From the NCBI GenBank assembly GCA_018881555.1, contig JACAXG010000050.1, positions 2,976,001 to 3,040,000 of the forward strand: a stretch of DNA of 64,000 bases. Reading direction: 5' to 3'. A program made the position numbers and the translations under genes. Position 1 is the stretch's first letter. Each line of letters begins with the position of its first letter. Shown in pieces: positions 40,501 to 55,500 of the stretch. The notes below the pieces were generated by a model that was not told the DNA's origin, ran no database searches, and saw nothing but the letters and a program-made list of their open reading frames with translations. The DNA is from Amblyornis subalaris (taxonomy: Eukaryota; Chordata; Aves; Passeriformes; Ptilonorhynchidae).

Positions 40501-43500
40501 CACTAAAATGCACAAAATAAAAGTATATAGTGAAATCAGTATGTAATGGTGAAAGATACATGTTACTTGTAGGTTGTTTGTTCATCAGTTTTTAAAATAT
40601 GAAGTAAACTGATACTGCTTTTAAAGAGGAGGCACTTGCATGCTAAGAGGGTTTTTCACTCTTAGAAGTAATTTCTGTGAAAAAAATTATATCTGATGCA
40701 CTTAAAATAATTAAATTTAAGCCTTTCTTGTTATCTTATGAGTAAGTTTTATATGTAGGCAAGTTCAATTGTCCTGTTCTCAGAGTGTTCTTGGATCTTT
40801 TTATTGTTTGCTTACTCAACACAGATAAGTAAGAGTTATGAGTTAAATTCCAGTTCCCTTTTGTAATGCAGTGTATTCCTATTGTGTTGTTTGGGCTTAT
40901 CCAAAAGCAAAGTTGCACAGTTAGCATCTTTGTAGTAATTTGTCTTCTCAAATTCTTTTTTTGGGCTTACTAATAAATGCTGGATTCTAGAGGAAAAAAA
41001 TATTGCTAAATATTGCTTACAAATGAATGTGGGTAGCATATAGGTGGCTAACCATTTTAAAACGCTATGGTAGCTGGGGAGTTTTTACATTTTTAATATT
41101 CCTCCCAGATGTGAATTGTGCATGGTTTAAGCTCTTCTTTCCATACAGGCAGAACAACTTCGGCAACATTATATGAGTAAATCCAATGCGGAAGTTGCAG
41201 AAGCCCATCAGGCCTTACAGCCAGTTCTTCAAACCATTCGGGAGCTTCAAAGAAAGGCAGGTACCTCTTATAGATTTTGTCTCTGAATTTTGAGATATTT
41301 TAAAAATACTGTTTTCATCTATTTTTCCAAGACTCTAGCTGTTTATTATTTCTAACAGTTTTTGAAGGCCTATTTGGAGTGGGACTTGGGCACACTCACC
41401 AGATGCCTGAAACATAATCTGTGCTCCCCACACAAAGAGGCACATAGAAGTTGATGAACAGATGACTGAAAACAGAAGTACATGGTGGGGGAATGATTCT
41501 AGTAAAGTTTAACACCATTCTTGATTTTTCAAATTAACCATGCTTCAGCTGTAATTTAGGTAAATAAGTTATGGGGTTTGGCCTTGAAACATTTCTGTGG
41601 TGTGTCAGATGATATTTCGGTTACTTCCAAGGGAACTGTTTTTTGACGTTTGTTTAGTCAGTGTGCTTAAGGCTTAATTGTGTTTAGTCAATATGACAAT
41701 TTGTATTTCATGGAATGGTGCAAACCCTTAATGAATTGATGAATACCTGAGTTGAAATGGTGCTTGTCACTTCCATAATGGTGAAGAAATAATAAAGAAA
41801 TGAGGACGAAAGGCACATGAGGAAGTAAACTTAAGCATCTTCTTTCACCTGTAAAAATTATAAGGTCACTCCAGTGTTGCTCAGTTAATTTCACAGGGAG
41901 CTTTGCTTTCTCTGATTAAATGATCTTTTCATCTCCTTTTGAGTGAGAGAGAGGGAACAAACTTTGAGATCACAATATCTCTATGTGGCTGTTCCATGTG
42001 AATCTGTGTAGCCTTGGTGAATCTGACTCTATTGAACAAATTTAAAGGTGTGGAAGCAGATGAGAATGTAGAAAGCTTCTTAGTCATGTGTTTACACTTC
42101 AACATAAGATAGGATATTTTTTAATCATACTCTTATCCTCCACTTTTCATGGAATTAGCCAGTCTGTGTTTGACTGTGGCCTGAAGAGCAGTATAGGCCT
42201 CTGCTGCAATGAGTAAATGGGTTTTTTGTTTAATGTTCAAGGATGAATTCATTCTTTTTCATACAGATACATTCAGGTTCCCCTTGGTGGTTGGATGTTA
42301 TCCAGACAGCAATACAGTATGCCATCGATGAGGAGCTTGTTCAACGTGTGCAAAATGAAATAACCTGCAACTACAAACAGCAGACGAATAAACTCTCCAT
42401 GGCAGAGAAGTAAGCGAATAACTGAAATAGGCTCATAAATACAGCTGAACCTACTCAAGCCTTCTTACTATTTTGTGCTAACCATTGCAATTAGATAGCA
42501 GACATTTTTGCTTCAGAGCTTCTGCACTGCCACTATGTTTCAAAACCAATCCCTGAAAAAGCACAAAGATAGAAGACTTGGAAGGAAAGTAGGAAAATTA
42601 CCGTTTTCTCTTATATAAGTGTTCTTTGAAATGTTCTTCTGTATTATCTACTGTGATTTTACAATCTTCTGTACTCATGCAACTGCTGAGTAAGGGGAAT
42701 TCAAAGTTTATTGCATTAAAATGGAGTAACCTCTAAAAGAAATTGACTTGCTTAAATGGAAAGTAGACAGACAATATCAGAAAATCCTTGTGTAACACCA
42801 TAAAATAGCATCACTGTTTTTTTGAGCAAAGAATTTAAAATTGGTTTCATGTTCAAGACAACAGTACCACTGTTTTGTGGGTTCAGGTACAGAATAATGA
42901 ATTTGGAAGGGACATTCGGAGGTTACTATGACCAACCCCCATGTTACAGATCCAGGCTCATGCTCATTCAACCCAATAAGATTGCACAGGGATTTGCCTT
43001 GTTAAGTTTAGGGTATCTCCAAGGAGGGAGATTCAATAGTCTCAGTGTGAAGCCTGTTCCAGTATTTGACCCATTTGGTGGGAAAAAGAAGACATTAAAA
43101 TCCTTTTATCTAGTTAGTATTTCCTATGTTGCACCTTGTGTACTTTGTCTCTTGTTCTTTCGCCAGACACCTTTGAGGAAAGTTTGGCTCAGTCTTCTCT
43201 GTACCTTCCAGTTAGATAAATGTAGAAAGCAATAAGGTCTGCCCTGAATTTTGAGGTTGAAGAGAACCTTTTCTCCTAGCCTCCTCTCATATATTCTGTG
43301 CTGAAGCTCAATAAGTTCATCATAGAAAAGGGAGACATAGGAAAGGACAGTGCTCTCATAGTTTAAGTTCAGGCAATTTTCTCAGATAAATGAACTTATG
43401 CTCTTAAATACAGTCTTTCTGAATCATGTTTTAGTTAAATACATTTTTTCTTATATTTAGGATATATAGAAATAGATGTATATACATGCATATACATCTG

Positions 43501-46500
43501 TATACAAATATCTAATGTGTTTATAAAATGTGTATGTGTGTATAAATTTAAATACTTAAGATACACACGTATTTCAATTCAATATGTAAAGATGTATCCT
43601 CCACTATGACTACTCTGCCATCATGATCCCAAAAGGTCACAATTTCTTCTTGCCGGGAGTAAACATATCTTTTACTTTTCAGTACTTAACATAATTCTAT
43701 TGAATAATCTAAATAAAGGTACAAAACTTAATATCTTTTTTCTTTGGCACAAGAGGCAATGGGCACAAACTGAAACACAGGATGTTCCCTCTGAACATCA
43801 GGAAACACTTTTTTACTGTGAGGGTGACTGAGCACTGGAACAGGTAGCCGAGAGAGGTTGTGGGGTCTCCATCCTTGGGGATACTTAAAAGGTGTCTGGA
43901 CATGGTCCTGGGCAACCAGGTCTAGGTGACCCTGCTTGAGGAGAGCATTTGGACAAGACAATATACAGAGGCTGCTTCCAACCTCAACCAGTCTGTGATT
44001 CTGGATATGAACGTTTCATGGTTAAGTGTTACTTGAGAGTGATAGCATTGCATTCTGGTAAAAATAAGTAGGAAAGGATCGCTTGTATGTTCGTGCAGAA
44101 CTTGTATGCCTAGGCATCTGTCTGTATGTTTGCCCATGTCACACTGATTTTTTCTTTTTTCCTCAGTTGAAATTAGGTATTTAGAAAGTATCTTCTTAAA
44201 TTGTTGCTGCTTACAGGTTGTATAACTTTGAAAAAGCCATCTGCGACTCAACTTTTTCTTTAATAACATGGGGATAAAACTTCCAATTCCTTTTCAATTT
44301 ATTTTAGCATTTGAGATAAAAGGTAAAAAACAGTGTCTTATCAAGTGTTACTCGTCAGTGATGGAAGCAACAAGTACTTAATTGAGTACTACACATGATT
44401 AATCCATGGTATAGTGTGGGAGATTTTTATGAAGCTGGTATTATTTGGCAACTGATGGTATTAACAGCAGACTTGTGATTGCAATTTACATTTATTTTCT
44501 ACCTGATTAGGCAAAGTTGTCTGTTACTTTAAAATGTACATTACTTAAGTAGGTCACATTGAATGCTAAGCTTTAGTATTTAGCCACAGTTTAACCTGTG
44601 CTTTGCTCTCCACACTTTATGAAATGGATGTTTTGGATCAAACTTTCCATGTGGTGGAGAACCACAGTCTTGCACATGAATGTAAGACCATGTAGGAATG
44701 TGCATTTTCAGGAAGAGACTTTTGCTCACAGGAAAAACACAATATGGGAAGTGCTTGTGTTCATGTTTCTTCTCCAATCACAAAAGGCAGCTAGGTTTTA
44801 GGAAAATAGTTCACTGTTATATCCATTTAATAATTTTAACTTTGAAAGCTAACTTGCAGAATGAAGTATGTAAGTGATGATGCATGTGTTTGCTGTGAAT
44901 TGCACAGGTGCATTGAAAATCATTTTGTTTGCCAACAGACACAAGTAAGACTATAAGTATGTGCAGTTGTTTACCTTTAGTAGATTTACACTGTGGACCA
45001 GAATGTTGCAGGTTGGTATTCACTACTAGTATTTGGTCGCATCTCTCAAGTCTTGGGAAGATTTTTTCTGTTCTAAACATACCAGGCATCAGCTCTTGGG
45101 GGTACACTGGAGTGATTTCTGACAGCATTACATGTAGTAGTAATAAGCATTTGCTTCTGATACAAACTTTGTATGTTGTCCTAGATTGCTATTTAGCTAT
45201 TTCTCTTCAAATTCAAAATACTGAATCAAGTCTGGATTTGGTGTCTTGGTGTTCAATTACTTCCCTTTTTCTTTAAATCAGATTCCGTGACTGCAGAGGC
45301 CTTCAATACCTGCTCACAACCCAGCTGGATGAAGTGAAGAAGTTCCAGAAGAGTGTAAGAGAAGCAGTGAAAAACTTAGAAGGGCCTCCCTCTAAGCAGG
45401 TTATTGAGGCTGCCACTATCTGCCATTTGCGACCTGTTAGACTTCCACTTAACAAGTATGTCTTGAAAATAGAAAATATGCTTTAGAAGTGTATTACTAA
45501 ATTTTCCTTTATTTGAAATAACATACTAAAGTCTTGATTATGTACTTAGGAGCTGTATGCATGCAGATATCACAGATCCATTTGTTAAAATCATGACCTT
45601 TGGTTTTATTTTTATAAAATCTTCTCGTGTCAGTTATATTAGTGTACATATGACTGTTAATTTGTTCTTTTTTAAGGATTTTGGGTGGTTTTATATGTTG
45701 GAATGGTAATTTGGTTTCTGATGAAGTTCTGAGTGCATCTATTTTCAATTCTCTGTATTGCAGCTGTGTCTTTTGTAAGGCTGATGAATTGTTCACAGAG
45801 TATGAGTCGAAGCTCTTTATGCATAGGTAAGTTCATAGTTTCAAAAATTTATCACTATTAGAAAAAGTGAAAGCTGGATTGGTTTATGTTTTCTGAAATA
45901 ATGTACAAATTACAGCAACTTCTTGCTAATGGCTTTGATAGCAGTTTTATTAGGTTTAATTTTCTATTTAAATTCCAGTTGAACAAACTGTGTCCAAGGA
46001 ATGAATACATGGCACTTTCTCTCAAGCTGCTATAATATGGCCATACATTTGAAATGAAGTGTTGGCATGTTCAAGAAGTGTGTGTATAAATACAAGTATG
46101 CTAATTTAACACATATTCCTATTTGTGCAAATATTTATTTACAGTCCAGTTGCACGTGGTATAATAGCATCCTCATTCAATGTTACAATGAGAGAAGAGA
46201 TCTCAGGCAGGATGAAGCTGAAAGAAGGGTGACACTAGCACATGGTGTGAGAGAAGTGTGCATATTGGGCAGTACCGAGAGACATAGATTACAGCCCTCT
46301 GCATGCTTTCTCTTGGACATCTCTCTCTCATATCCCCCACAGTGTCAAAATTGAATTCAAAAGTTCTTGGTCACTAAGAAAACATTTTGAGAAGTCTTTA
46401 CCAGTGCGAACTCTGTTACTTCATGATTGCTGGAATCAGGAAACATCAGTGTATTTCTAAATTAGTATTATTTGTCAGAGAAGGAGCTGGGAAGCTGTAC

Positions 46501-49500
46501 TGCTCTTAAATAATGCAAGATAGAGCAAATTTTGTGTCAGAGTTTAACTGCAATTCTTGCTTATATAAAATGTCAGAATTGAAAATTTTTTTAATGAATG
46601 TGACATTAATAACTACTGAAAGATAATTTAGATGTGTAAGCCTTTACAAAAGTTCTTGATGACTTTGAGCTGACAAAATGGCCTGTATACTGGTTTCACT
46701 GAGGTCACTGTGCTCAAAGCAAACTTTTGAGACATTACTTAATAAAATAGCTGTTTATATTTGGTTTGCGTTATCCTTTAATCATATATAAGAAGGCTGA
46801 AATAGATGATGAATAAGTACAGATGGATGTGGAAATACAAAATCAGTGAAAAGTGCTGTTGGGTTTGTTTTTAAGTGTTAAAGGCCAAATGGCAATATTC
46901 GAAGAGATGATAGAAGACCAAGAAGGGCTTGTTGATGACCGTTTGCCCACCACGAGCAGAGGGCTGTGGGCAACCAGTGAAACTGAACGTGCCTTGAAAG
47001 CTCTTCTCTCCTTTGCCAAAGCTCACCGAATGGATGTTAGGCTAACTGAAGAAGGGAGCATATTCCTGGAACTCTTTGAAGCATGGAAAAAGGAATATAA
47101 GGTACAGTAAATGACATGGTGACAAAATAGTTGTGTGATCCATTTAATTTATTATAAACAAATTGAAGCTGAATATTAATACATCTAAGTTGTATTCCTG
47201 AAATTAGGCTTTGCCTACACCAAGCTTTTCCACAGTGTTTATTACAGGATTTGATTTTAAATGGTTTACATATGATTTAAGAGTTTCTAAAGCTATACTG
47301 GATACTAATCAAATTACTAAGCGATGTAATTGCATCTATTAAGACAGTGTAAAGATATAATTAAGTGCTCATTAGGAGTAAACCTTAAACTGGATCTGCC
47401 TTAAAAAAACTGCTAGGTTACAATGTAACATAGTGCAGAACCTTTATAAATGAAATGATGTCTCAATCGGTATTTAAGTATCTGATAGTTACAGTTATTA
47501 AACATCTAATAAAGGTGTGCTGCTCTCACAAAGTCAGGTCACTTGCTTATGGTACCAAAATGCTGATTGGAGAATTATGACCCTTGCTGTCCTCATGCTT
47601 CATTATTTTGTGTCCTCGGCTTGTAGCAGTTCACAAAAGGAACAGGACATAAGGTAACTAGTTACCAAGGCATTGCTCTGTGTTGGGCATTTTCTGCTGC
47701 AAGAGGNAACACGGTCTTTTCATGTGCCTTTATGTTAGGAAACAAAAGATGGGACTAATATGCCAATGAGAATGAAGACAGTGTTATGATTCCATGTGTT
47801 GTGACTTGGAAATACTGATTCATTGGTCTGTACTACTCTAATCTACACTGAGCTACAAGGATGATACTCTGTGAAATAACCCTTCTTTTATTCAGCATTT
47901 ATTTAGTCTTGCAAGACATTTTGTTTCTGAATTTTTAGTTTTATTACTTATTCAAATACTAATAGTTGTAGAAAAAATGAGAGACAGCTATTTATAATTG
48001 TTTATACAGAGAGCCTGGAAAAGAGAGCAGGCAAAATTATGTCTATACTGTTGTTTTCCTTTGTAATTTGTTGTTGTTGTGGCTGAGTACTGTAAAGAAA
48101 TATTATCCCTTCCTCAAAAAGATTCTCACATTTTAAATTGTATGGCAGAGTCATAGAAGCATAACTCAATTCAGTTCTTCTGTTCATTTGTTTGGGCTTT
48201 TATTACAGCTACTTCATGAGTATTGGATGGTACTTAGGGATCACGTGTCTGCTATTGATGAACTGGCAATGGCAACAGAACGACTAAGAGTGCGTCATCC
48301 TGATGAGCCCAAACCAAATCCACCAGTTCTCCACATTATAGAACCACATGAGGTAAAGTACTGGGCAGGAAGGAATGGTTTCTTTCTGAAGGAACCTACC
48401 TCCTACAAAAGTAAATTCTGCATCTGGATCTCTGTATAAGGTCTATAATATGTCTCTGTTTCCACTTCAGAAAGGCTTGGTGAAGCATAGAATTCTTACC
48501 TATTTCTATGTGCAGTACATGGGCCATTTTGACCTTGTAACTGTTATTTTGATATATTTTTGTTAGCCTTCTGACAGAGTGGCATGTTTCAAAAAGACTA
48601 CTGTCCTTTCAGCAACTGCACTGACCTTTCTTGCTCAACAATTGCCCAGTTTTCCAAGCTAGTGGAAAATTAAGTTGACCCAATTCCTTACCCATATTGG
48701 TACTTTCCACAAGGACCTATATGAAACAGCAGTGAGCACCTGAAAGGCAAATCTTTTTTTCAGTATTTTGGAATTTCTGAGCTACATCTGAGAGACTCTG
48801 TTCATGATGATAGAGAAAATGCTGGGTTGATTTAACATCTTAGTTGGTTTTTTTTTTTGCATCAGTACAAGTGTATTTTCTATAGACACATTTTGTGCTT
48901 TTTTTCAGAGAGATTCAGTGTTAGATAACAGTGCTTCTTTCTGTAAGAAAACAGATTCCATCTCTGTATTGAAACAATTTTTAAAAAGGATCACTTTGCT
49001 TAACAAATATCTAACAAAGTCTTAAGATTTATATATGTATGTGCAGCCATAAAAGAAACACTCATTACTTTGGCCTTCATACTTCAGGTGCCTGCCTCTT
49101 CTGCAGTATTAATAACTTCTCCACTATGAGCTGTAATTAATTTTTAAAAAAGTCAGCTTGATGTTTATGTCTTTGTATACGTTAAATGAAAAGTGGAAAT
49201 TTCTAAGAAGTATAAAGAAAATAATTGTTTGTTACACATTGTTTTTGGAATGAGAAGTTGAGTCTAGGATATATAAATATATATGGCTGTAAGAAAATAG
49301 ACGATAAATTGAATGAAGTTCAAAAGAAACTTCAGAAAAATTAAGTTACTTTAATTTTGTTTCTGTAAAGAACCAAAAATACAAATAAAAGAATAAAAAG
49401 CAATTTTGTGTACCTCCTGCGTCTCAACCCATTGACAGTGCTGTGTTCATACTGGGTACAGAAAAGGAATAGATAATCAACTTTGCTTGGGGAGAAGCCC

Positions 49501-52500
49501 ATCTTAAGTTTCTAGCATGAGCTGTTTTTCTGTCTGTCCCCAGTAAATTGTTCAGTTGAATCTCGCAAAAAAAAAAATTGAAGCCTTATTTTAAAACTCA
49601 ACTTTTTTTTTCCTTTTTTAATNCATGTTTAATGTTGTTTTCATAGGTAGAGCAAAATCGAGTGAAACTTCTGAATGACAAGGCAGTTGCTAAATCACAA
49701 CTTCAAAAGAAATTAGGACAACTTCTGTACCTCACTAATCTGGAGAAAGTAAGATTAATGGTTCCTTGGTCTTTACCCAAGTGATGTATTCTGTTTACTT
49801 CGTGGAAGAAATCTACCATTATTTTTATTTAAAACTTCCATCTTAATTTGTATTTTCTGTGAAGATTGACTGCATTTTGAAATTGTGTGCTCATAAAATA
49901 AGCACTTTGTGTTACTGTGTGCTCATAAAATTATTTATTGCATTATTTATTTTAGTTATTTGCTTAATTACACACTTATTAAATTATGAACTAGTTTTAG
50001 ATGCTTAAAGTTTTCATTACAACTAACTGGGCCACGTTTAGTAAAAGCCTTATAAAATTATGCATGTCTCCACATACCTTTGCTCTTTTACAAAGAGTTT
50101 GCCTTCTTAAACAGAAAAACAATCATGTCTGGATTTCAAATAAATGTAAAAAAAAAACCAAACAGACAAACCCCATGTATTATATGTTATTTTAATCATA
50201 ATGTTCGAGTAAGTACAATTATGTTAAAGTAAGCACAGCCAAGCATAATGTACGTGTTTTTACAAGAATGTGAAGCTGATAGGAAATATGAGTTTCGTGT
50301 TTGAAGCTTGTATTTTACCAGGATTTTTCAGAGCTGTCATAAAGCTGCAGATGCTCTCTGAAGGACTGCAGTATGAAAAGTGCTCTTTTTGCTTACCATA
50401 AGTTATATATTTTTTTAACTCCTCAAGATGGACTTGAGTAGATGAATATGGTTTTAATTTGCTCACAGAATGTTTGGTTTGGTTTGTTTTTTTTTTTAAG
50501 GGCATCATTATTAATTTTTTCTAGAAGCTTATTTTAAATATAGAATAACAAAACACAAAACTGTTTTTTTCCCACTTTATAGTCTCAGGATAAAACTACT
50601 GGGGGAGTTAACCCAGAACCATGTCCGATCTGTGCACGTCAGCTGGGAAGACAGGTAAGATACTCAGCAGGTTTTAGTTTTAGAACATCTTTACCTAGAG
50701 CTGAGCCAGTTGTGTGTGAAATTGTCGACATCTGATTTTAAATGAACGTTGTATTGAAACAGGGGAAATGAGCCTTTTCCTGTAATGTACCAACCAGCCT
50801 CTCCCCTGACATAATATCTTGCTCAGATGCAAGCACCTCTGCTGCTTTTAGCTTTTGACATCAGTGCTTAAATATTCCAAAAATGTGTGTTCCTGATTGT
50901 TTTATAACTCTAAAGTTATACTTTTGTCAGAAACATTTATTTGCCATTTATAAGCTAATAGAATGAAGAAGTAGGTAAGCTTCTGTAGTATACTATTGTA
51001 TTTTACTGTAACTGCTCTTATTGATAGTATTTTTTTCTTCTAAAGAAATGGATATTACTCTTATAAACAGTAGTAAAATCCAATAGAATAAAGACTGGCA
51101 ATGTGGATTCCTTTCTCCACCACTTCCCTGCTGAACGGCAGGAGTTGAAATTCAAGTGAGACTTAATCTATATCCCAAAGTATAAAGCCATAGTTTAAAC
51201 TTGATTTACCACGTATTAGGGAAAAGCATGAATGGACTCTTCTACAAACTAAACTGTCTCTTTTTTTAGGGTAGCTATGTTGACGTGGTTTAGCTTCTGT
51301 TTGCTTTATAGACATGCGTAAGCATGAACTGCTGTCCTGCCATGTTTCCGAAATCCCCTCTGCCCTCTTCTTCCAAGGTTTTTACAGGGAGCAGCTGTTT
51401 GTCCTGTTAACTGTCACTATGCTTTATCTCGCAGCTGGAGGAGCTCACTGAAAGGGAAAATAATCTCTTCTTTTAACTTTCTTTATCTTTCCTTAACAGC
51501 AAGACTGCTGCTTTAGATGATAGCACCTTTCATGTTGCAAGGAACTTTTAAAATACTTTGCATCCTGTTTCTGCACAATTGAAAGAACCTTAAAAAGCCT
51601 AAAAGACTTTCTGCTTGATAAACAGTGGTTTAGTCAATTGCTTTTGCTACTTGGTCCCATGAAAACTTGTTTTATTTTTTCCTCTTGGAATGGCCTATAG
51701 AACAGACTAGTACAGCAAAAGATACTATTTCTAGTTTCAAAACCAGTGGTCTACAAATTGCTTCTCCGTTATGAAAGGTTACAGCTGACATGTAGATATT
51801 CTAGGCTCACAAAGGGGGAACAGCTTCTGCAATGGAATCTTTCATTTCACATACAGTCTCTCAAAAAGAGATTAAGCCACTATGTACAAAATCTTTCTTC
51901 TTAAATCCAAAGGAGTTGTCTAGGACTTACCAGTAGGGAAAAATTAATGCATTTTGTCTACAACTTATTTAATGAAGACCAATCTAGTATGAATGCATAG
52001 CTAAAGAATTTTATGGAAGGCAAATACAAACATTTTTGTAATTTTTTAGAAATACTTAACCTGTATTTACATAAAGGATTAAGAATCATCTTTCATAAAA
52101 ATGAAAGATTGTAATGTCTTTCCTGAAGTTCAAAAGTGTGAAAATTCAAAAAATGAAAAATAAATGCAGAGACCTTCTTTGGATCATGAATCTCTCTGTG
52201 CTGGAAAACTTTGAAATTCAGGCTTTTTAGCACCTGGAGTGCTAAACATTCCAAAATTCTTCAATTTTACTCTGATGAGTGTAGTGAAAATAAAGTAATT
52301 TCTCTATTAAAAAGTAATTTATTATAGATTAGTGCACTGTTTTCCTTCTGCATTGATCCAAAACTGAAACTGTGTTGTGTTTGGATTTTTTTCATTTCCT
52401 GCATAGTGGGCAGTGCTGACGTGTGGACACTGTTTTTGTAATGAGTGCATAGCAATCATCATCCAACAGTACAGCGTTGGCACCCGCCGCAGCTCAATTA

Positions 52501-55500
52501 AATGTGCCATTTGCAGGCAGACAACATCTCATAAAGAGATATCTTATGTCTTCACTGCAGAAGCTGCAAACCAGGAGGATGATATTCCTGTAAAGGTGAG
52601 TTGTTTACAGGAGCTTTGTGGCCCAGCCTTTCAGCAGTGCATATTTATTATGTTTTGTTGCATGCTGCATTTAGGCAGACAAGCGTACTATAGTTTTATA
52701 AATAGTTTCTCCTAATGGCAAAACTTCTAGAGACAAATGTGTAGGAATTCAGGCCTGACTGGACTGTTGTATCTACTTTTCTTAGTAATGGAGGGTTTCC
52801 ATTGGATTGAAGGCAGGGATNGAGGAAGACACAGCATCTCCATGAATCTTTAGCAGTATTGACATATATGTAGCGCATCGGTACGTTTGCTCTGCATAAA
52901 TCTCTTGTAGAATGTTGTAGAAACAAAAAACCCTGTGGTTATTGCAGTTGTGGAAAAAATAGAGGATTCTGGGCTAAAATGCAAAGATAGAAGACATTGG
53001 TAATATTTTGGTTTAGATGATACTGCTGTCTTTAATTAAAATATGCTTACAATACAGCTGGACATAAGTAGTCATAATTTTAATCTGATTAGTATAGTTA
53101 AAAATAATAACTGGTTTTGCTGACAGACTTCCATATACCTGTGCCAGTCTTCTTGAAGCTTGCACAGTTTCTAGGGTTGCTGCCATGTATTGAAGACAAC
53201 GCTACCACATTCACACTAGTTATTTTAGTCTCTGTGGACAAATGGAATTCCGTTTTGAGCAGATGATTCCTAACTCAAATTATTAAGATTTAAAGTAGTT
53301 GACGGTATGTGGCACCAGGGGGAGTAAATAGGCTGTATTTTTCAAGAGCTAGTTCTTAGAACCTCACTTCGTGCAGGGCTTTTTACACATTATTTCCATA
53401 TATAATTTAGAGATATCACCCTGTTTCTAACAAAATTTCAAATATGTTCCATAAATTACATTAAAAATAACTAGAATAACCAAATTTCATAAATAAAACA
53501 CAGAAAGAACATGTCACCTGCTGCCCTTTGTAAAGAGTGGTAGTGTTTTCTTGAAGTATTTCTGCATGAAAAACTTTGAAAAAAGCAAAAATATGAATTC
53601 TGTGTGAATTTGCATGAGCAAAGCTCATTCTTAGTCCATGAAAAATTAAAAATTTATGCTGTATGTACTATTAAAACAAGCAATATTGTTAAAAATAAGA
53701 ATTTCTACCTCATATTCCTTTAACGATAGTTAACAAAGAATAACAAACTTATTATGGTTCCTATAGAATACTGAGGTTAAGATCAATATCTTTCAGTATA
53801 TGTATAAAAACTGTGTGGTTTGTTCAGTGTTTGTATTTTAATCTGACCTATCTCAATCCCTCCAGTCTCTTTCAGTATTCGCTACCTCTCTTTCTTTCTA
53901 TCTTACTCTTTTTGTACCAACACTAACCATCTTAAGTTAATGCCTTAGATGCAAAAGGACAACTGTAAATGGAAGCATTTTATACTGAGAGAAAGATTAC
54001 TGGCATCCCTGCATGTTTTGGTTCTGTAAAAGCTTCCTGTGTCTGGTCAGTATTACCGTGGGTGTTGCCAGCCTGTCATCTGAGACAGAAATTGTTTGTT
54101 AGAGGGTAGTTTTGATTCTAATGTTTACCGTTCCATAGTTCATTGGAACTAGCCAATTTCTTCATACAGTCATCTGAATAGTCAACAAAATGACGGACTC
54201 ATGGTGTAGGGGTAATAAGTGGGGTAACATTTTTTAAGACAGACTGAAAAACAAGGGTACTTCTGTCAGTTTCTTCTCTTCATAAATGTTCAGAACAAAA
54301 TTGAAATTTTTTGTGTGCTGTGAACCAAAGTTTTAGTCACTTGTTAGTTCAATACGTCTAATATAGTTTAATATAATGTAAACCAAGGGATGAAGAACTT
54401 TGCACACTTAGTTATCTTGTTTAAAAAATAGAGCAAAAAGACTGTGACCACTTTGAGCATTGTGCTGTTCTTTTCTTTGCCATAATTCCTCTTACTGATC
54501 TTGTACGAAGACACCTTTGTGACACTGCAGTCACAGGAATCTGAAGGGTGGAAAAATCAACAACAGTGGCTAAAGCTACTATCTGCTATAGCAGGGAAAA
54601 ACAGGACCTGTGATAAGGTCTAAAAACAGTTTCTGATGCAAAGACAGAGCAGATTAGCCAGAATTGTCATCACTGAATCAGAGATGAATGGTATTGGAAA
54701 AGCACATAAATGACCCTGGAATTATGTAGGATTTACTAAAAGCCAGTCTCGGATCTCCTTACTGTAGGTGTTTATGATTGGCAGGCAGCTGCCATAGTGC
54801 TGCAAATGTGTCATCCTTTCAGATCATAACACCTGCCGACGTAAGCGTTTTTAATTGTCCATCTGTCTTTGGAAACAGTGTCAATGTCTGCCAGGTGCAG
54901 CAGAAATGATGTGGAAGAAAGCTGGTTTATTTCTATATCTGTGACATTGCAGAGTTGGAATCACTATGGAAGACCCTGGGAAATAAAATGGTACTGCTTA
55001 CTGCAGCCTTTGGTAAAACAGTCTGCAGAAAGTCTTTTACATGTATTTCTGGAGCATTCATTTAGCTGCCTAATGTGTGAATGATCAAGCAGTCCAGCAC
55101 TGGTTCCCAGCTTGTGCCGAGACTGCTGACATCCTTGCCAGCCAATTCTGCAAGCAGCATGACTTCAGTAAATTTGATCTGTCATTGTAGTGAGCCAACA
55201 GAGTTAATTCAATGTTCAAAAGACAGGTGCAGACAGAAATAAAAGAGTATTTGTCCAGCTGAATCTAGCACAGCTTGAAATTACTATGCCTGTAGGAACT
55301 AGTAAGAAAGTAAAGGTTTCTTTAAAAAATACATTAGGTAAAATTGCTGTAATACAAAGTACATACTGAAGGAGATGGAAAAAGAATTGCTTTTCATTGT
55401 ATCCTCCTGCTGACCTAAGGGAAAAGGGAAGAGTACATAAATCAAAATGGACAAGAAGTAGAATATAATATTGGATTCACTAAGCACTGGAATACTTCTG

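Larger units (their letters stand above)
42410..45281 (+). other. SHPRH intron after coding exon 17
   Basis: 2.9 kb. It contains an old CR1 (42885-43300, minus), an AT/GT-rich simple stretch at about 43455-43560 made of TATA, TACATA and GTGTAT units, and a second CR1 3' end (43742-44006, plus). Nothing recognised in the rest. Confidence 0.75.
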
